In this document: positions 15,146 to 22,887 of the stretch, piece after piece
Numbering within the stretch: position 1 is the stretch's first letter
How the letters are laid out: the number at the start of each line of letters is the position of its first letter
Assembly: GCA_040905045.1 (NCBI GenBank)
Contig: JBBDSH010000050.1
Location: 65,063 to 129,062, forward strand
DNA from: JBBDSH01 sp040905045
GTDB taxonomy: Bacteria > Pseudomonadota > Gammaproteobacteria > Eutrophobiales > Eutrophobiaceae
DNA length: 64,000 bases
Reading direction: 5' to 3'
Translations under genes and position numbers: made by a program
The notes under the pieces: model-generated
The model's database searches: none
Told to the model about the DNA's origin: nothing
The model's input: the letters and a program-made list of their open reading frames with translations, nothing else

Positions 15146-17158
15146 ATGTCCAGCCAGCAGGTGCACATTATAGACCACACCACCATCCCCATGTCGGACG
15201 GGGTCCGCCTTGCCGCAAGGATATGGCTGCCGGAAGACGCGGAAGACAACCCGGTGCCTGCCATCCTTGAATACATTCCTTATCGGCTGCGGGACGGCAC
15301 CTTCAACCGCGATAACACCACTCATCCCTATTTCGCCGCGCACGGCTACGCCGCCGTGCGCGTGGACATACGCGGCAGCGGCAATTCCGAGGGTGTGCTG
15401 GAGGATGAATACCTGGAACAGGAACTGGTCGACGGCGAGGAGATCATGTACTGGCTGGCGCAACAAACCTGGTGCGACGGCAACGTCGGCATCATCGGCA
15501 TCTCCTGGGGCGGCTTCAACGGCCTGCAACTGGCGGCTCGCCGCCCCCCGCAACTGAAGGCCGTAATCACCATCTGCTCCACCGATGATCGTTACGCCGA
15601 CGATGTTCATTACATGGGCGGCTGCCTGCTGGGCGATCAACTGTCCTGGGCCTCGACCATGTTCGCCTACAATTCACTACCTCCCGATCCCGCCCTTGTC
15701 GGCGATATCTGGCGTGACATGTGGCGCGAACGCATCGACGGCAGCGGTCTGTGGCTGAACAAGTGGCTGCAGCACCAGTACCGGGACGATTACTGGAAAC
15801 ACGGTTCCATCTGCGAGGACTTCAGCGACGTAAATGTGCCGGTGTTTGCGGTCAGCGGCTGGGCGGACGGTTACACCAACGCCGTGTTCCGGCTTATGGA
15901 AGGACTGGACGTACCGCGGCACGGCCTGGTCGGCCCATGGAGCCATCTCTACCCGCATATGGGCGAACCCGGCCCGGCCATCGGTTTCCTGCAGGAATGC
16001 GTACGCTGGTGGAATCAATGGCTGAAGGGCAGGGAGACCGGCATTATGGACGAACCCATGCTGCAGGTCTGGATGCAGGACAGCATGCCGCCGACGACCA
16101 GTTACAAGCACCGGCGGGGGAGATGGGTGGGAGAACCGTCATGGCCCACCGATAATGTCGAGTCCCTGAAACTGGTGCTGAATGGATCACGCCTGCAACC
16201 GGAAGAGGACACCAACAAACGCAAGGAAAAGAAACTGACCGTGCAGTCTCCGCTGACCTGCGGTCTGTTCGCCGGCAAGTGGTGTTCCTATGCCATCGGT
16301 CCGGACCTCGCCCATGACCAACGCGAGGACGACGGCGGTGCCCTGACGTTTGATACCCGACGCCTGAAGGAGGACCTGAATCTGCTGGGTTCGCCGGTGC
16401 TGGAACTGGAACTCGCCGCGGACAAACCCGTCGCCATGATCGCCGTGCGGCTTTCCGACGTCGCGCCGGACGACAAGGCAACCCGCGTTACCTACGGCGT
16501 CCTCAACCTGACCCATCGCGACAGCCATGAACACCCGGAAGCCCTGGAACCCGGCCGCCGTTACCGTGTGCGGGTTCCCATGAACAGCATGGCGCAGGTC
16601 TTCCCCAGGGGACACCGGCTGCGATTATCTGTGTCCACCTCCTACTGGCCCATCGCCTGGCCGCCGCCGGAACCGGTCCGGCTGACTATTTATGACCGAG
16701 CCAGCCGGCTGGTCCTGCCGAAGAGACTGGCCGACCGAAGTGAAGACAGTCAGATCGGCTTCGGCCCGCCGGACGGGACACCGGCGGAACCTCTGCATCA
16801 ATTAAAGCCCTCTCACCACAACTGGTATATGCACAGGGACTTGGCAACGGACAAGTCGACCCTGGAAGTTATCAATGATGACGGCACAGTGGAAATCGAG
16901 AGTCTGGACCTGGAAAAATCGAAGTACTCAATTGAATGGTATAGTTCCGTCGCTGACAACTTCGATTCCATCCGTGGAGAAACGCTGTGGGAGCGCGGTT
17001 ACAAACGCAACGACTGGCAGGTCAAAACCGTCACCCGTACCATACTTACCTCTGACAGGTACAATTTTTACATCCATGCCAACCTGGATGCCTATGAAGG
17101 CGAACGTCGTGTTTTCTCACGCATCTGGGACTATGTCGTGCCCCGCGAGCTGGTCTGA
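15146..17158 (+). CDS. CocE/NonD family serine hydrolase
   Basis: A 670-residue alpha/beta-hydrolase of the X-Pro dipeptidyl-peptidase S15 / cocaine esterase / glutaryl-acylase type. The N-terminal domain has VRLAARIWLPED, the oxyanion-region YRLRDGT, VRVDIRGSGNSEG, and the nucleophile elbow GISWGG with Ser120; PVFAVSGWADGYTN and LVGPWSHLYPH supply the likely Asp and His. A C-terminal jelly-roll (PepX_C) domain follows at about 345-560. No signal peptide. Start set at ATG 15146, as the open frame upstream overlaps paralogue 3. It follows the ATP-grasp genes by 79 bases, so it may hydrolyse or transfer acyl groups on their product (inference). Confidence 0.85.
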   Translation: MSSQQVHIIDHTTIPMSDGVRLAARIWLPEDAEDNPVPAILEYIPYRLRDGTFNRDNTTHPYFAAHGYAAVRVDIRGSGNSEGVLEDEYLEQELVDGEEIMYWLAQQTWCDGNVGIIGISWGGFNGLQLAARRPPQLKAVITICSTDDRYADDVHYMGGCLLGDQLSWASTMFAYNSLPPDPALVGDIWRDMWRERIDGSGLWLNKWLQHQYRDDYWKHGSICEDFSDVNVPVFAVSGWADGYTNAVFRLMEGLDVPRHGLVGPWSHLYPHMGEPGPAIGFLQECVRWWNQWLKGRETGIMDEPMLQVWMQDSMPPTTSYKHRRGRWVGEPSWPTDNVESLKLVLNGSRLQPEEDTNKRKEKKLTVQSPLTCGLFAGKWCSYAIGPDLAHDQREDDGGALTFDTRRLKEDLNLLGSPVLELELAADKPVAMIAVRLSDVAPDDKATRVTYGVLNLTHRDSHEHPEALEPGRRYRVRVPMNSMAQVFPRGHRLRLSVSTSYWPIAWPPPEPVRLTIYDRASRLVLPKRLADRSEDSQIGFGPPDGTPAEPLHQLKPSHHNWYMHRDLATDKSTLEVINDDGTVEIESLDLEKSKYSIEWYSSVADNFDSIRGETLWERGYKRNDWQVKTVTRTILTSDRYNFYIHANLDAYEGERRVFSRIWDYVVPRELV

Positions 17159-17181
17159 CTGCCCGGTAAAGCCGGCAAACA

Positions 17182-17577
17182 TCACTCGTCGTCTTCCACC
17201 AGATTGTATGAACCGTCGGCGTCGTGGGTCTCGCGGCCGGTGACGGGTGGATTGAAGGCGCAGATCAGGCGCATGTCTTCCGTACCACCGCGCAGAATAT
17301 GGCGGTCATGATTGTCCAGTGCATATAGCGTCCCGTCGGTGATTTCGTGAACCTCGCCCGTGGCCAGATCCTCGATGGATCCGTTGCCGGCCACACAATA
17401 TACCGCCTCCAGATGATTCTTGTACCAGAGATGCAACTCCGCGCCGGCGGGGATTATGGTTTCATGAAAGGAAAAACCCATGCCGTCCTTTTTTAGCAGC
17501 AGCCGCCGACTCTTCCAGCCAGGTCCTTCCACGTCTTTTTCGGTACCGATGATGTCCTGCAATCTGACGATTTTCAT
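17182..17577 (-). CDS. ectC: Ectoine synthase EctC (orphan)
   Basis: A cupin-fold protein of 131 residues matching L-ectoine synthase, which cyclises N-gamma-acetyl-diaminobutyrate to ectoine. The iron ligands I recall for EctC, Glu57, Tyr85 and His93, fall at exactly these positions here. [47 protein letters not shown] and [17 protein letters not shown] are family segments. ectA, ectB, ectD and lysC are not in the window, so it is an orphan. EctC has also been reported to cyclise glutamine as a side reaction. It converges on the CocE-like gene with 23 bases between. GGAG precedes the ATG. Confidence 0.88.
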   Translation of the reverse strand: MKIVRLQDIIGTEKDVEGPGWKSRRLLLKKDGMGFSFHETIIPAGAELHLWYKNHLEAVYCVAGNGSIEDLATGEVHEITDGTLYALDNHDRHILRGGTEDMRLICAFNPPVTGRETHDADGSYNLVEDDE

Positions 17578-17777
17578 TAGGTAATCTCCGGTTTATGTTT
17601 GGGCATGTTTGATTCTCACTATAAGGCAAGCATGCATGCCGGTTCAAATATAGCGGTAAAAAGCGTTTCTGCACGATAACCTTTCTTTTGCTAGACTGTA
17701 AAACTCCGCATCCGGGTCGCTTCCATGTCTGCAGTCATTGCTATTATCCAGGGGCATCCCGACCCCGCCAGCGGAGT

Positions 17778-18344
17778 TCAGGACGGATCGTGAGTCAACA
17801 GACCCTTCGCCTCCTCGTAAGTCAGGGCATTGATTCCGGCCGCGCGCATGGAACTACGCAGCGAACCGCCCAGGCCGTAGGCCAGCAGCCGGCAGTAGAA
17901 TGGCATGGAGGCAATGTATTCCGGCATGGCATCCTCAACGGTGTCGGCTTCCTGCAGTGACGATTCCAGTTTTTGCCTTTCCTCCTCGATCAGGCGCAAC
18001 AGGGACTCATCCGCCGCGGCCGCTTCACTCAGGGTCAAAGTCCAGGTGATGTCTTCCTGCAGCACGCATTCGCCGATGTACTGCCCGGGATGACCGGCCG
18101 ACCACTGATCCGGCGGCAGCATCAGCAGTTTGAAACGGCCGCCGGTGCGATAGAGCCAGTAACTCTTGCCCACCACGGGACGGAAGCGGAATTCGCTTTT
18201 CAGTATAAACAGGGACGTAAACAGTTCGCTGGAGATTTGATCGATCTGCTTGGGCGGCACGACGATGCCGGGACGGCTCTGCGCCAGGCCGTCCAGAACG
18301 GTCGAGAGGCCCTTGCCCTGTGGATTGGGATCCTTCTGTGCCAT
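17778..18344 (-). CDS. DUF2452-like protein of unknown function
   Basis: A 188-residue cytoplasmic protein. It begins MAQKDPNPQGKGL and contains RFRPVVGKSYWLYRTGGRFKL and QDITW-like segments that I associate, from memory, with DUF2452. The second half is helical and acidic (about residues 105-165). No catalytic motif is obvious and no membrane segment is present. It lies about 200 bases upstream of ectC on the same strand. The region 17578-17777 between them holds only an AT-rich leader. Confidence 0.55.
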   Translation of the reverse strand: MAQKDPNPQGKGLSTVLDGLAQSRPGIVVPPKQIDQISSELFTSLFILKSEFRFRPVVGKSYWLYRTGGRFKLLMLPPDQWSAGHPGQYIGECVLQEDITWTLTLSEAAAADESLLRLIEEERQKLESSLQEADTVEDAMPEYIASMPFYCRLLAYGLGGSLRSSMRAAGINALTYEEAKGLLTHDPS

Positions 18345-18539
18345 ATACCCGTCATTATCTCTTCACGAGAGGCGTATTGTATCATAAAGGCGGCACGGCC
18401 CCGGCCGCGGCGGGCGATGAAGCCCGATATTACAACGGGTGACAAATCACAGCCGGAATCTTGATTTTCTTCGCCGGGCACAGGAAGATGATGGGCGACG
18501 TTCATTGAACGGACCGAACCTCATCTAAGGAGGAAAGAT

Positions 18540-19001
18540 ATGAAATCTGTTATTTACTCCCTGTTGGCCCTGGCGCTGGTATCGTCCGCCACGCAGGCTT
18601 CGGCCGGGAACAGCGCCGAGGAAGAGCGAAACAAGCGTAACGTGGTGGAGTTTTATAATCTCGCCATCAATGAACAGAATTACGAAGCCGCTGAAAAATA
18701 TATCGGCGACACCTACATTCAACACAATCCCATTGCCGCCGACGGCAGGGAAGGTCTGAAAAATTTCCTCGCATTCGCGAAGGAAAATCTTCCCGAATAT
18801 CATTCAGACATCAAACGCGTCTTCGCCGACGGTGATTACGTCATCCTGCACGTCCACGCCAAACGCACGCCCGATGATCGCGGCTCCGCGGTCATGGACA
18901 TATTCCGCCTGGACGAGAACGGCAAGGTGGTGGAACACTGGGATGTGATCCAGGAGATCCCGCCGCCGGAGGAGAGGATGAACGACAACGGCATGTTCTA
19001 A
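18540..19001 (+). CDS. Secreted SnoaL-like / NTF2-fold protein
   Basis: A 153-residue protein with a clear signal peptide (VIYSLLALALVSSATQASAG, cleavage near residue 23). A SnoaL-like domain follows: VVEFYNLAINEQNYEAAEKY, YIQHNPIAADGREGL, VFADGDYVILHVHAKR, DIFRLDENGKVVEHWDVIQ. SnoaL-type proteins are small cone-shaped folds, some catalytic (aldol cyclases, isomerases) and many of unknown role. The strong AAGGAGG site supports ATG 18540. Its 3' end meets a heptamer-based fold-back repeat that separates it from the convergent 660-residue gene. Confidence 0.85.
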   Translation: MKSVIYSLLALALVSSATQASAGNSAEEERNKRNVVEFYNLAINEQNYEAAEKYIGDTYIQHNPIAADGREGLKNFLAFAKENLPEYHSDIKRVFADGDYVILHVHAKRTPDDRGSAVMDIFRLDENGKVVEHWDVIQEIPPPEERMNDNGMF

Positions 19002-19002
19002 A

Positions 19003-19124
19003 AAGCCACAAGCAACAAGCTACTGGCTACTGGCTACAAGTATTTCTGCCTGATATTGACTCTTTAGCATCCGGTGCCTGTAACTCATTTCAGGCAACGG
19101 ATTTTCACTTGTTGCTTGTGGCTT
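19003..19124. repeat. Fold-back built from 7-bp units
   Basis: A perfect 17-base inverted repeat (19003-19019 and 19108-19124). The arms consist of 7-base units: AAGCCAC, AAGCAAC, AAGCTAC, TGGCTAC, TGGCTAC on the left, and the complements CTTGTTG, CTTGTGG, CTTGAAG on the right. It occupies the whole gap between two convergent genes and may act as a bidirectional terminator. Confidence 0.8.
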
Positions 19125-19128
19125 GAAG

Positions 19129-21111
19129 CTAGACCCTTTCCTTGGCCCAGCTTTCCCTCGCCATGGCTATCACGGCGGCAAGTTCATCATTGTCGATCAG
19201 GGACGTATCGCCCTTTTCCAGCGGGTCGTAGTGGAAGATATACAGGCGTGAGGCAAACTGGGCCACCGGCAGTGAAGATTCGCCGTGGAATTCTCCGTGG
19301 CCTTCCGTGGAAACCACCACACCGCAGCCCCAGTTCTGGCCGCCGTCGTTATTGGGATTGTAGAAATACACCCGCACTTCATCGTCCCGATCCAGGGCGA
19401 CCCGTATAATGGTTATGGCATGCCAGCCGATGAATTCGCCGTTCGACTCGGTGATGGCAATACCGGCCGGCTGTGGGTGTATGACCGGCTTGTTGCCGTT
19501 GTAATAGGGATGGTAGCTGGCGTAGAAATCCCGCAGAAATGTTTCGTAATTTTCCAACCTACCTGTCGCCACATCCACGGCGATGGCAAAGGCATGGCCG
19601 ACCCACCAGCCGTGGAATTCGGGGTTGACCCATTTATGCGGATCCTCACCACGGCCGACCGACATACGGCCCATCTCCATGTAAATGCGATCCAGGTGTG
19701 GGACCAGGATCAATGAAACGGGATCCAGATCCGTGTGCACCAGCTTGTCGGACAGCCCGGCCTGCAGGTTGCGGGAACTGATGGCCTTGCCCTCGAAGTG
19801 CATGATGATCTCCCTGTCGCGTGCGGCCCAGGCCAGTAATTGCATCAGGTAATCCGGATCATTAAAGGCCCACATGGACAGGGCACGCGCCGACTGGCAG
19901 GTGGGGTTATCGCCCTGGCCGACGCCGAAAGGCAGGCCCATCATCTGGAGGGCGCCTGCTATGAGTTGGGCACGGGCGGGACGCGCCGTACCGTACACCA
20001 TATGCAGTTCCTGCTCGGTCTGGGGATGCAACGGCAAAACGATCAGGCGCCACAGGTTAGGGGCCAAAGCCGGGTCGTACAGGATGCCGCGCTCCAGCAA
20101 ACAGGCAAGGCCGTACACCGCCTGACAGGTTTCGGGAAATATCCCGTCGCTGATCAAGCGGTTAATCAGGTCCCGGTAGCTGAGATAAACATCGTGCCCG
20201 GTATTGCTCAACCCCAGTGTCTGGGCGATAAGACTTTCGCCTTCATTTTCCAGCAGGAAGCGCAATAATACGGAGTGATAGGATGATACCAGCCCGGTAT
20301 CATGCATGGCGCGGGAGAAAGACAGAGCCTCCTGCTGCAGCGTCTGCGCATCCATGGCCTGCAGTCTTTCCCGGTACACGTCCAGACCCGGGTCGTCCTG
20401 GCTGGACTGGGTCGGCCCGTACAGGGCGCTGACCAGGCGTTCCGATCCCATGGGTACGGACATATTCGGATCGGCAACACACACCGCCAGTTGCGTGACC
20501 ATATCGATGATCCGGCTCAGGTGTATGGGTCGCTGCTTGAGTATGCGCCAGACCTCCTCGACCACCTGTTCCAGGATGTCGCCGTAACCGACGTGCCCGA
20601 CCAGATAACGGAACAGTTCCTGGACACCGCGCTGGTGACGGCTGCGGGCTGCTTCGGTCTGTCGCTCGAAAACGAAATCCAGGTTCAGGGCAAGAACCTC
20701 ACGCAAAAAGTGCAGCGCCTGTTCCCGGGAAATGCCGGGATAACTGTACTCCCCGCGCGCAATGGCCAGCCAGCGCAGCTCGCTCAGGCATTCCAGCGTC
20801 ACCAGTTGCTGGTTGCCCTTGGCCAGGGTCCAGGGCACCCGGTCCGGCTGCAGACTGTTGGGATCCGCCCAGTCGGTCTGGTAAAAGGCGCCGGCGCGAT
20901 CGATAGCCTCGATCCGGCCGGCGAGGTAGTCCACGCCCCCCTCGGCAACAAGCAGCCGCCGCGCCGCCTCGAGGAATTCGTTGGCATGACTTGCCTTGGC
21001 AAACGGCCTGGCCTGATCCATACGCTCCAGCGCCCGATCAAAACGTTCGGTCAGCTTGTCCAGTGAAGCCGTTTGCGACTGAAGTGCGTTTTGCGCCTGT
21101 GGATCGCTCAC
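19129..21111 (-). CDS. Large uncharacterised protein, possible Cys-His-Asn hydrolase
   Basis: A 660-residue cytoplasmic protein that I do not recognise. Residues 1-390 look all-helical (a coiled-coil-like start, then long amphipathic helices). The C-terminal part is different. It has GQGDNPTCQSARALSMWA with Cys405 at the start of a helix, WWVGHAFAIAVDV, GEFIGWHAITIIRV with His564 on a strand, and VYFYNPNNDGGQNWG with Asn585. Cys, then His, then Asn/Asp in that order is the pattern of papain-like peptidases and transglutaminases, so a thiol hydrolase or acyltransferase is possible. This is inference from motif order. Encoded downstream of the fourth ATP-grasp ligase on the same strand, with a repeat between. 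Confidence 0.7.
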   Translation of the reverse strand: MSDPQAQNALQSQTASLDKLTERFDRALERMDQARPFAKASHANEFLEAARRLLVAEGGVDYLAGRIEAIDRAGAFYQTDWADPNSLQPDRVPWTLAKGNQQLVTLECLSELRWLAIARGEYSYPGISREQALHFLREVLALNLDFVFERQTEAARSRHQRGVQELFRYLVGHVGYGDILEQVVEEVWRILKQRPIHLSRIIDMVTQLAVCVADPNMSVPMGSERLVSALYGPTQSSQDDPGLDVYRERLQAMDAQTLQQEALSFSRAMHDTGLVSSYHSVLLRFLLENEGESLIAQTLGLSNTGHDVYLSYRDLINRLISDGIFPETCQAVYGLACLLERGILYDPALAPNLWRLIVLPLHPQTEQELHMVYGTARPARAQLIAGALQMMGLPFGVGQGDNPTCQSARALSMWAFNDPDYLMQLLAWAARDREIIMHFEGKAISSRNLQAGLSDKLVHTDLDPVSLILVPHLDRIYMEMGRMSVGRGEDPHKWVNPEFHGWWVGHAFAIAVDVATGRLENYETFLRDFYASYHPYYNGNKPVIHPQPAGIAITESNGEFIGWHAITIIRVALDRDDEVRVYFYNPNNDGGQNWGCGVVVSTEGHGEFHGESSLPVAQFASRLYIFHYDPLEKGDTSLIDNDELAAVIAMARESWAKERV

Positions 21112-21137
21112 TTTTCCTTCCGGTAGTCGGCTCTATA

Positions 21138-21276
21138 CAGCTGTTCCAAATCTCCGTGCATAACCCGGAGCATAACGCAGACACGCAGTATATACTTCCA
21201 TGTAGCTCGAACGCGGTATCCATGCCGCATACGGGCTGCTTATATGCCCCGGTTATACACGGATTCAAAACACCTG
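21138..21276. repeat. Fold-back element with conserved core
   Basis: Fills the gap between two minus-strand genes. Imperfect complementary arms lie at about 21138-21180 and 21235-21276, with matching segments such as CCGTGCATAACC and GGTTATACACGG. The core at 21181-21228 (ACACGCAGTATATAC ... AGCTCGAACGCGG ... CATGCCGC) matches the reverse complement of the core of the element at 35998-36127. The left end TGTTCC-AAATC resembles the ends of the elements at 2379 and 35998. Confidence 0.7.
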
Positions 21277-21277
21277 T

Positions 21278-22504
21278 TTAGATATAATAATCCAGTTCCT
21301 CCTGCGCCTTCAGCAGGTCCCGCATTCGATGCGGGTCGTCGCCAAAGAAGTAGACCAGCCCCCAGTGTGTACCGAAGGCCGTCCGTTTGGTGACCTTGCT
21401 TTCCTGCGGTGCCTGCAGCTCATGATACTCGAAATAGGGATCGTTTTCGGTCTCTTCCGGTATCCGCAGTTCGGAGACCACACGGCGGCGCGGATAAACA
21501 CCAAAGCACCCGGCATAGCCTTTTGCGCCCGTGACTTCCTCCGGGAAGAACGCGTCAATCTCCTCTTCGGTGGTATTCGGATCGAAGGCCAGCACCAGTC
21601 CCTGGTAGGCATTGAAACCATAGGCCCGCTCCAGCAGCTCGAAGACCTTGAAACCGGGCGGACGATAGGCCACTTCACCGAAATACATCTCGCCGTCGGA
21701 AGTGACGAAGAACTCCGGATGGATGAAGCCGAACTGGATGTCGAAGGTTTTAATCAACTTCTCGATCTGTTTGGTGATCAGTTCGCGCCAGCTTTCCAGT
21801 TCCGGTGTTGCAGGCACGAAGACTGAATACCCCAGCGTGACGTATTCGGAGATGTTGAGAAACTTGATCTTGCCCTTATGGACCCAGGCCTCGACGGCGA
21901 ATTCCCAGCCATCCAGGTGGCTCTCCATGAGCACGGGAAATTCCTCTTCAGGGATGTGTTCGATGTCTTCCGGTGTACGAATGACGCGATGACCCAGGCA
22001 GCCGGCCTTGTCAAAGGCCTTCAGGTGGATGGGATCATTGGGGTCCCCGTCCAGCTTCAGCAGCGTCTGGTTGACACGCTTCAGGAAACGGATCACATCG
22101 CTCTTGTCATGGGCCTCCTCGAAAATGCCGACACGCAGGCCGCCCAGCTGGGCACGACGTTTCATCAAAGCCTTGTCGCGGAACAGCAGGGACTGGCCGT
22201 GCAGGCGCGGATCCCCGAACAGTACCGAGTTAATGGCGCCGGCCCATTCAACGGTTTCCTCGAACAGTGGAATGGCGACATCGACGCCTTCGTCCCTGAG
22301 GGTCTCGGCGATTTCCATGGATCGGTCATTAAGGCGCTCGAAGTTCCACGGAATGAAGGGTATATCATTCTCGCGGGCATACGCTTCGGCCCACTCGGGC
22401 GCGACCACGACATAATCACGGTCGAATTTATCCACGCCCTCGATGGCGCCGAGGGTCCAGCCCAGTAGAGCAACGTAACTTTTGTCAGAATTTTTCTTTG
22501 GCAT
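21278..22504 (-). CDS. ATP-grasp ligase, separate lineage
   Basis: A 408-residue ATP-grasp enzyme not obviously paralogous to the three at 9.6-15 kb. Seen: a Rossmann-like start (YVALLGWTLGAIEGVD), HLKAFDKAGCLGHRVI (nucleotide-binding lysine region), FPVLMESHLDGWEFAVEAWV (hinge), GFIHPEFFVTSDGEMYFGEVAYRPPG (metal ligands; AYRPPG replaces the usual NPRPGG). The shape suggests a carboxylate-amine ligase. The ATG at 22504 is fixed by AAGGAGG 7 bases upstream; the in-frame TTG at 22519 overlaps that site. It precedes the 660-residue gene and is divergent from the MFS transporter, so the three may form one functional unit. Confidence 0.82.
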   Translation of the reverse strand: MPKKNSDKSYVALLGWTLGAIEGVDKFDRDYVVVAPEWAEAYARENDIPFIPWNFERLNDRSMEIAETLRDEGVDVAIPLFEETVEWAGAINSVLFGDPRLHGQSLLFRDKALMKRRAQLGGLRVGIFEEAHDKSDVIRFLKRVNQTLLKLDGDPNDPIHLKAFDKAGCLGHRVIRTPEDIEHIPEEEFPVLMESHLDGWEFAVEAWVHKGKIKFLNISEYVTLGYSVFVPATPELESWRELITKQIEKLIKTFDIQFGFIHPEFFVTSDGEMYFGEVAYRPPGFKVFELLERAYGFNAYQGLVLAFDPNTTEEEIDAFFPEEVTGAKGYAGCFGVYPRRRVVSELRIPEETENDPYFEYHELQAPQESKVTKRTAFGTHWGLVYFFGDDPHRMRDLLKAQEELDYYI

Positions 22505-22887
22505 AAGGTCCTCCTTCAACTCTGTTTACAACCCGGCGTTCGCAGTGTGCGCCGCGAGCCGGGCCGCCTCCGGCTGATCCGTCACTGCCCACGGACTGCC
22601 GGTGTTACGGGATTTTACAACAGCTGTGGGCTGCATCAGGGAAGACGGGAAATGAACCATTTACTACCCTACAGATATAGCCCGGAAAGTCAAAAAGCTC
22701 CGTATGATGCCGTTTATGGCATTTACGGGCACGATCACCGATCCTGGCGGGAATAGACATCAAATTGTGTGCTGATTCAAACAAAAACCGCTTGACCTTT
22801 TTATAAATAAGTCAATGATCCACGCTTTTTTCTTACCGTAATCCTTAGGACTATTTCGATCCGGCGCAAGGGTCAACAGAGACAACC
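22505..22887. promoter_or_regulatory. Divergent intergenic region, ATP-grasp / MFS
   Basis: About 380 bases without a convincing gene. The half next to the ATP-grasp gene is GC-rich. The half next to the MFS gene is AT-rich and contains TTGACC with TATAAA close behind, and a small ATGCC/GGCAT hairpin near 22707-22722. Promoters for both genes must lie here, but I cannot place them firmly. Confidence 0.4.

Noticed and set aside
19003..19124. CRISPR-like array
   Set aside because: Units are 7 bases, adjoining, in inverted arms, with no spacers or cas genes in the window.
22547..22756. Small plus-strand gene upstream of the MFS transporter
   Set aside because: Composition changes within the frame, no ribosome site and no recognisable domain; it lies in a divergent control region.
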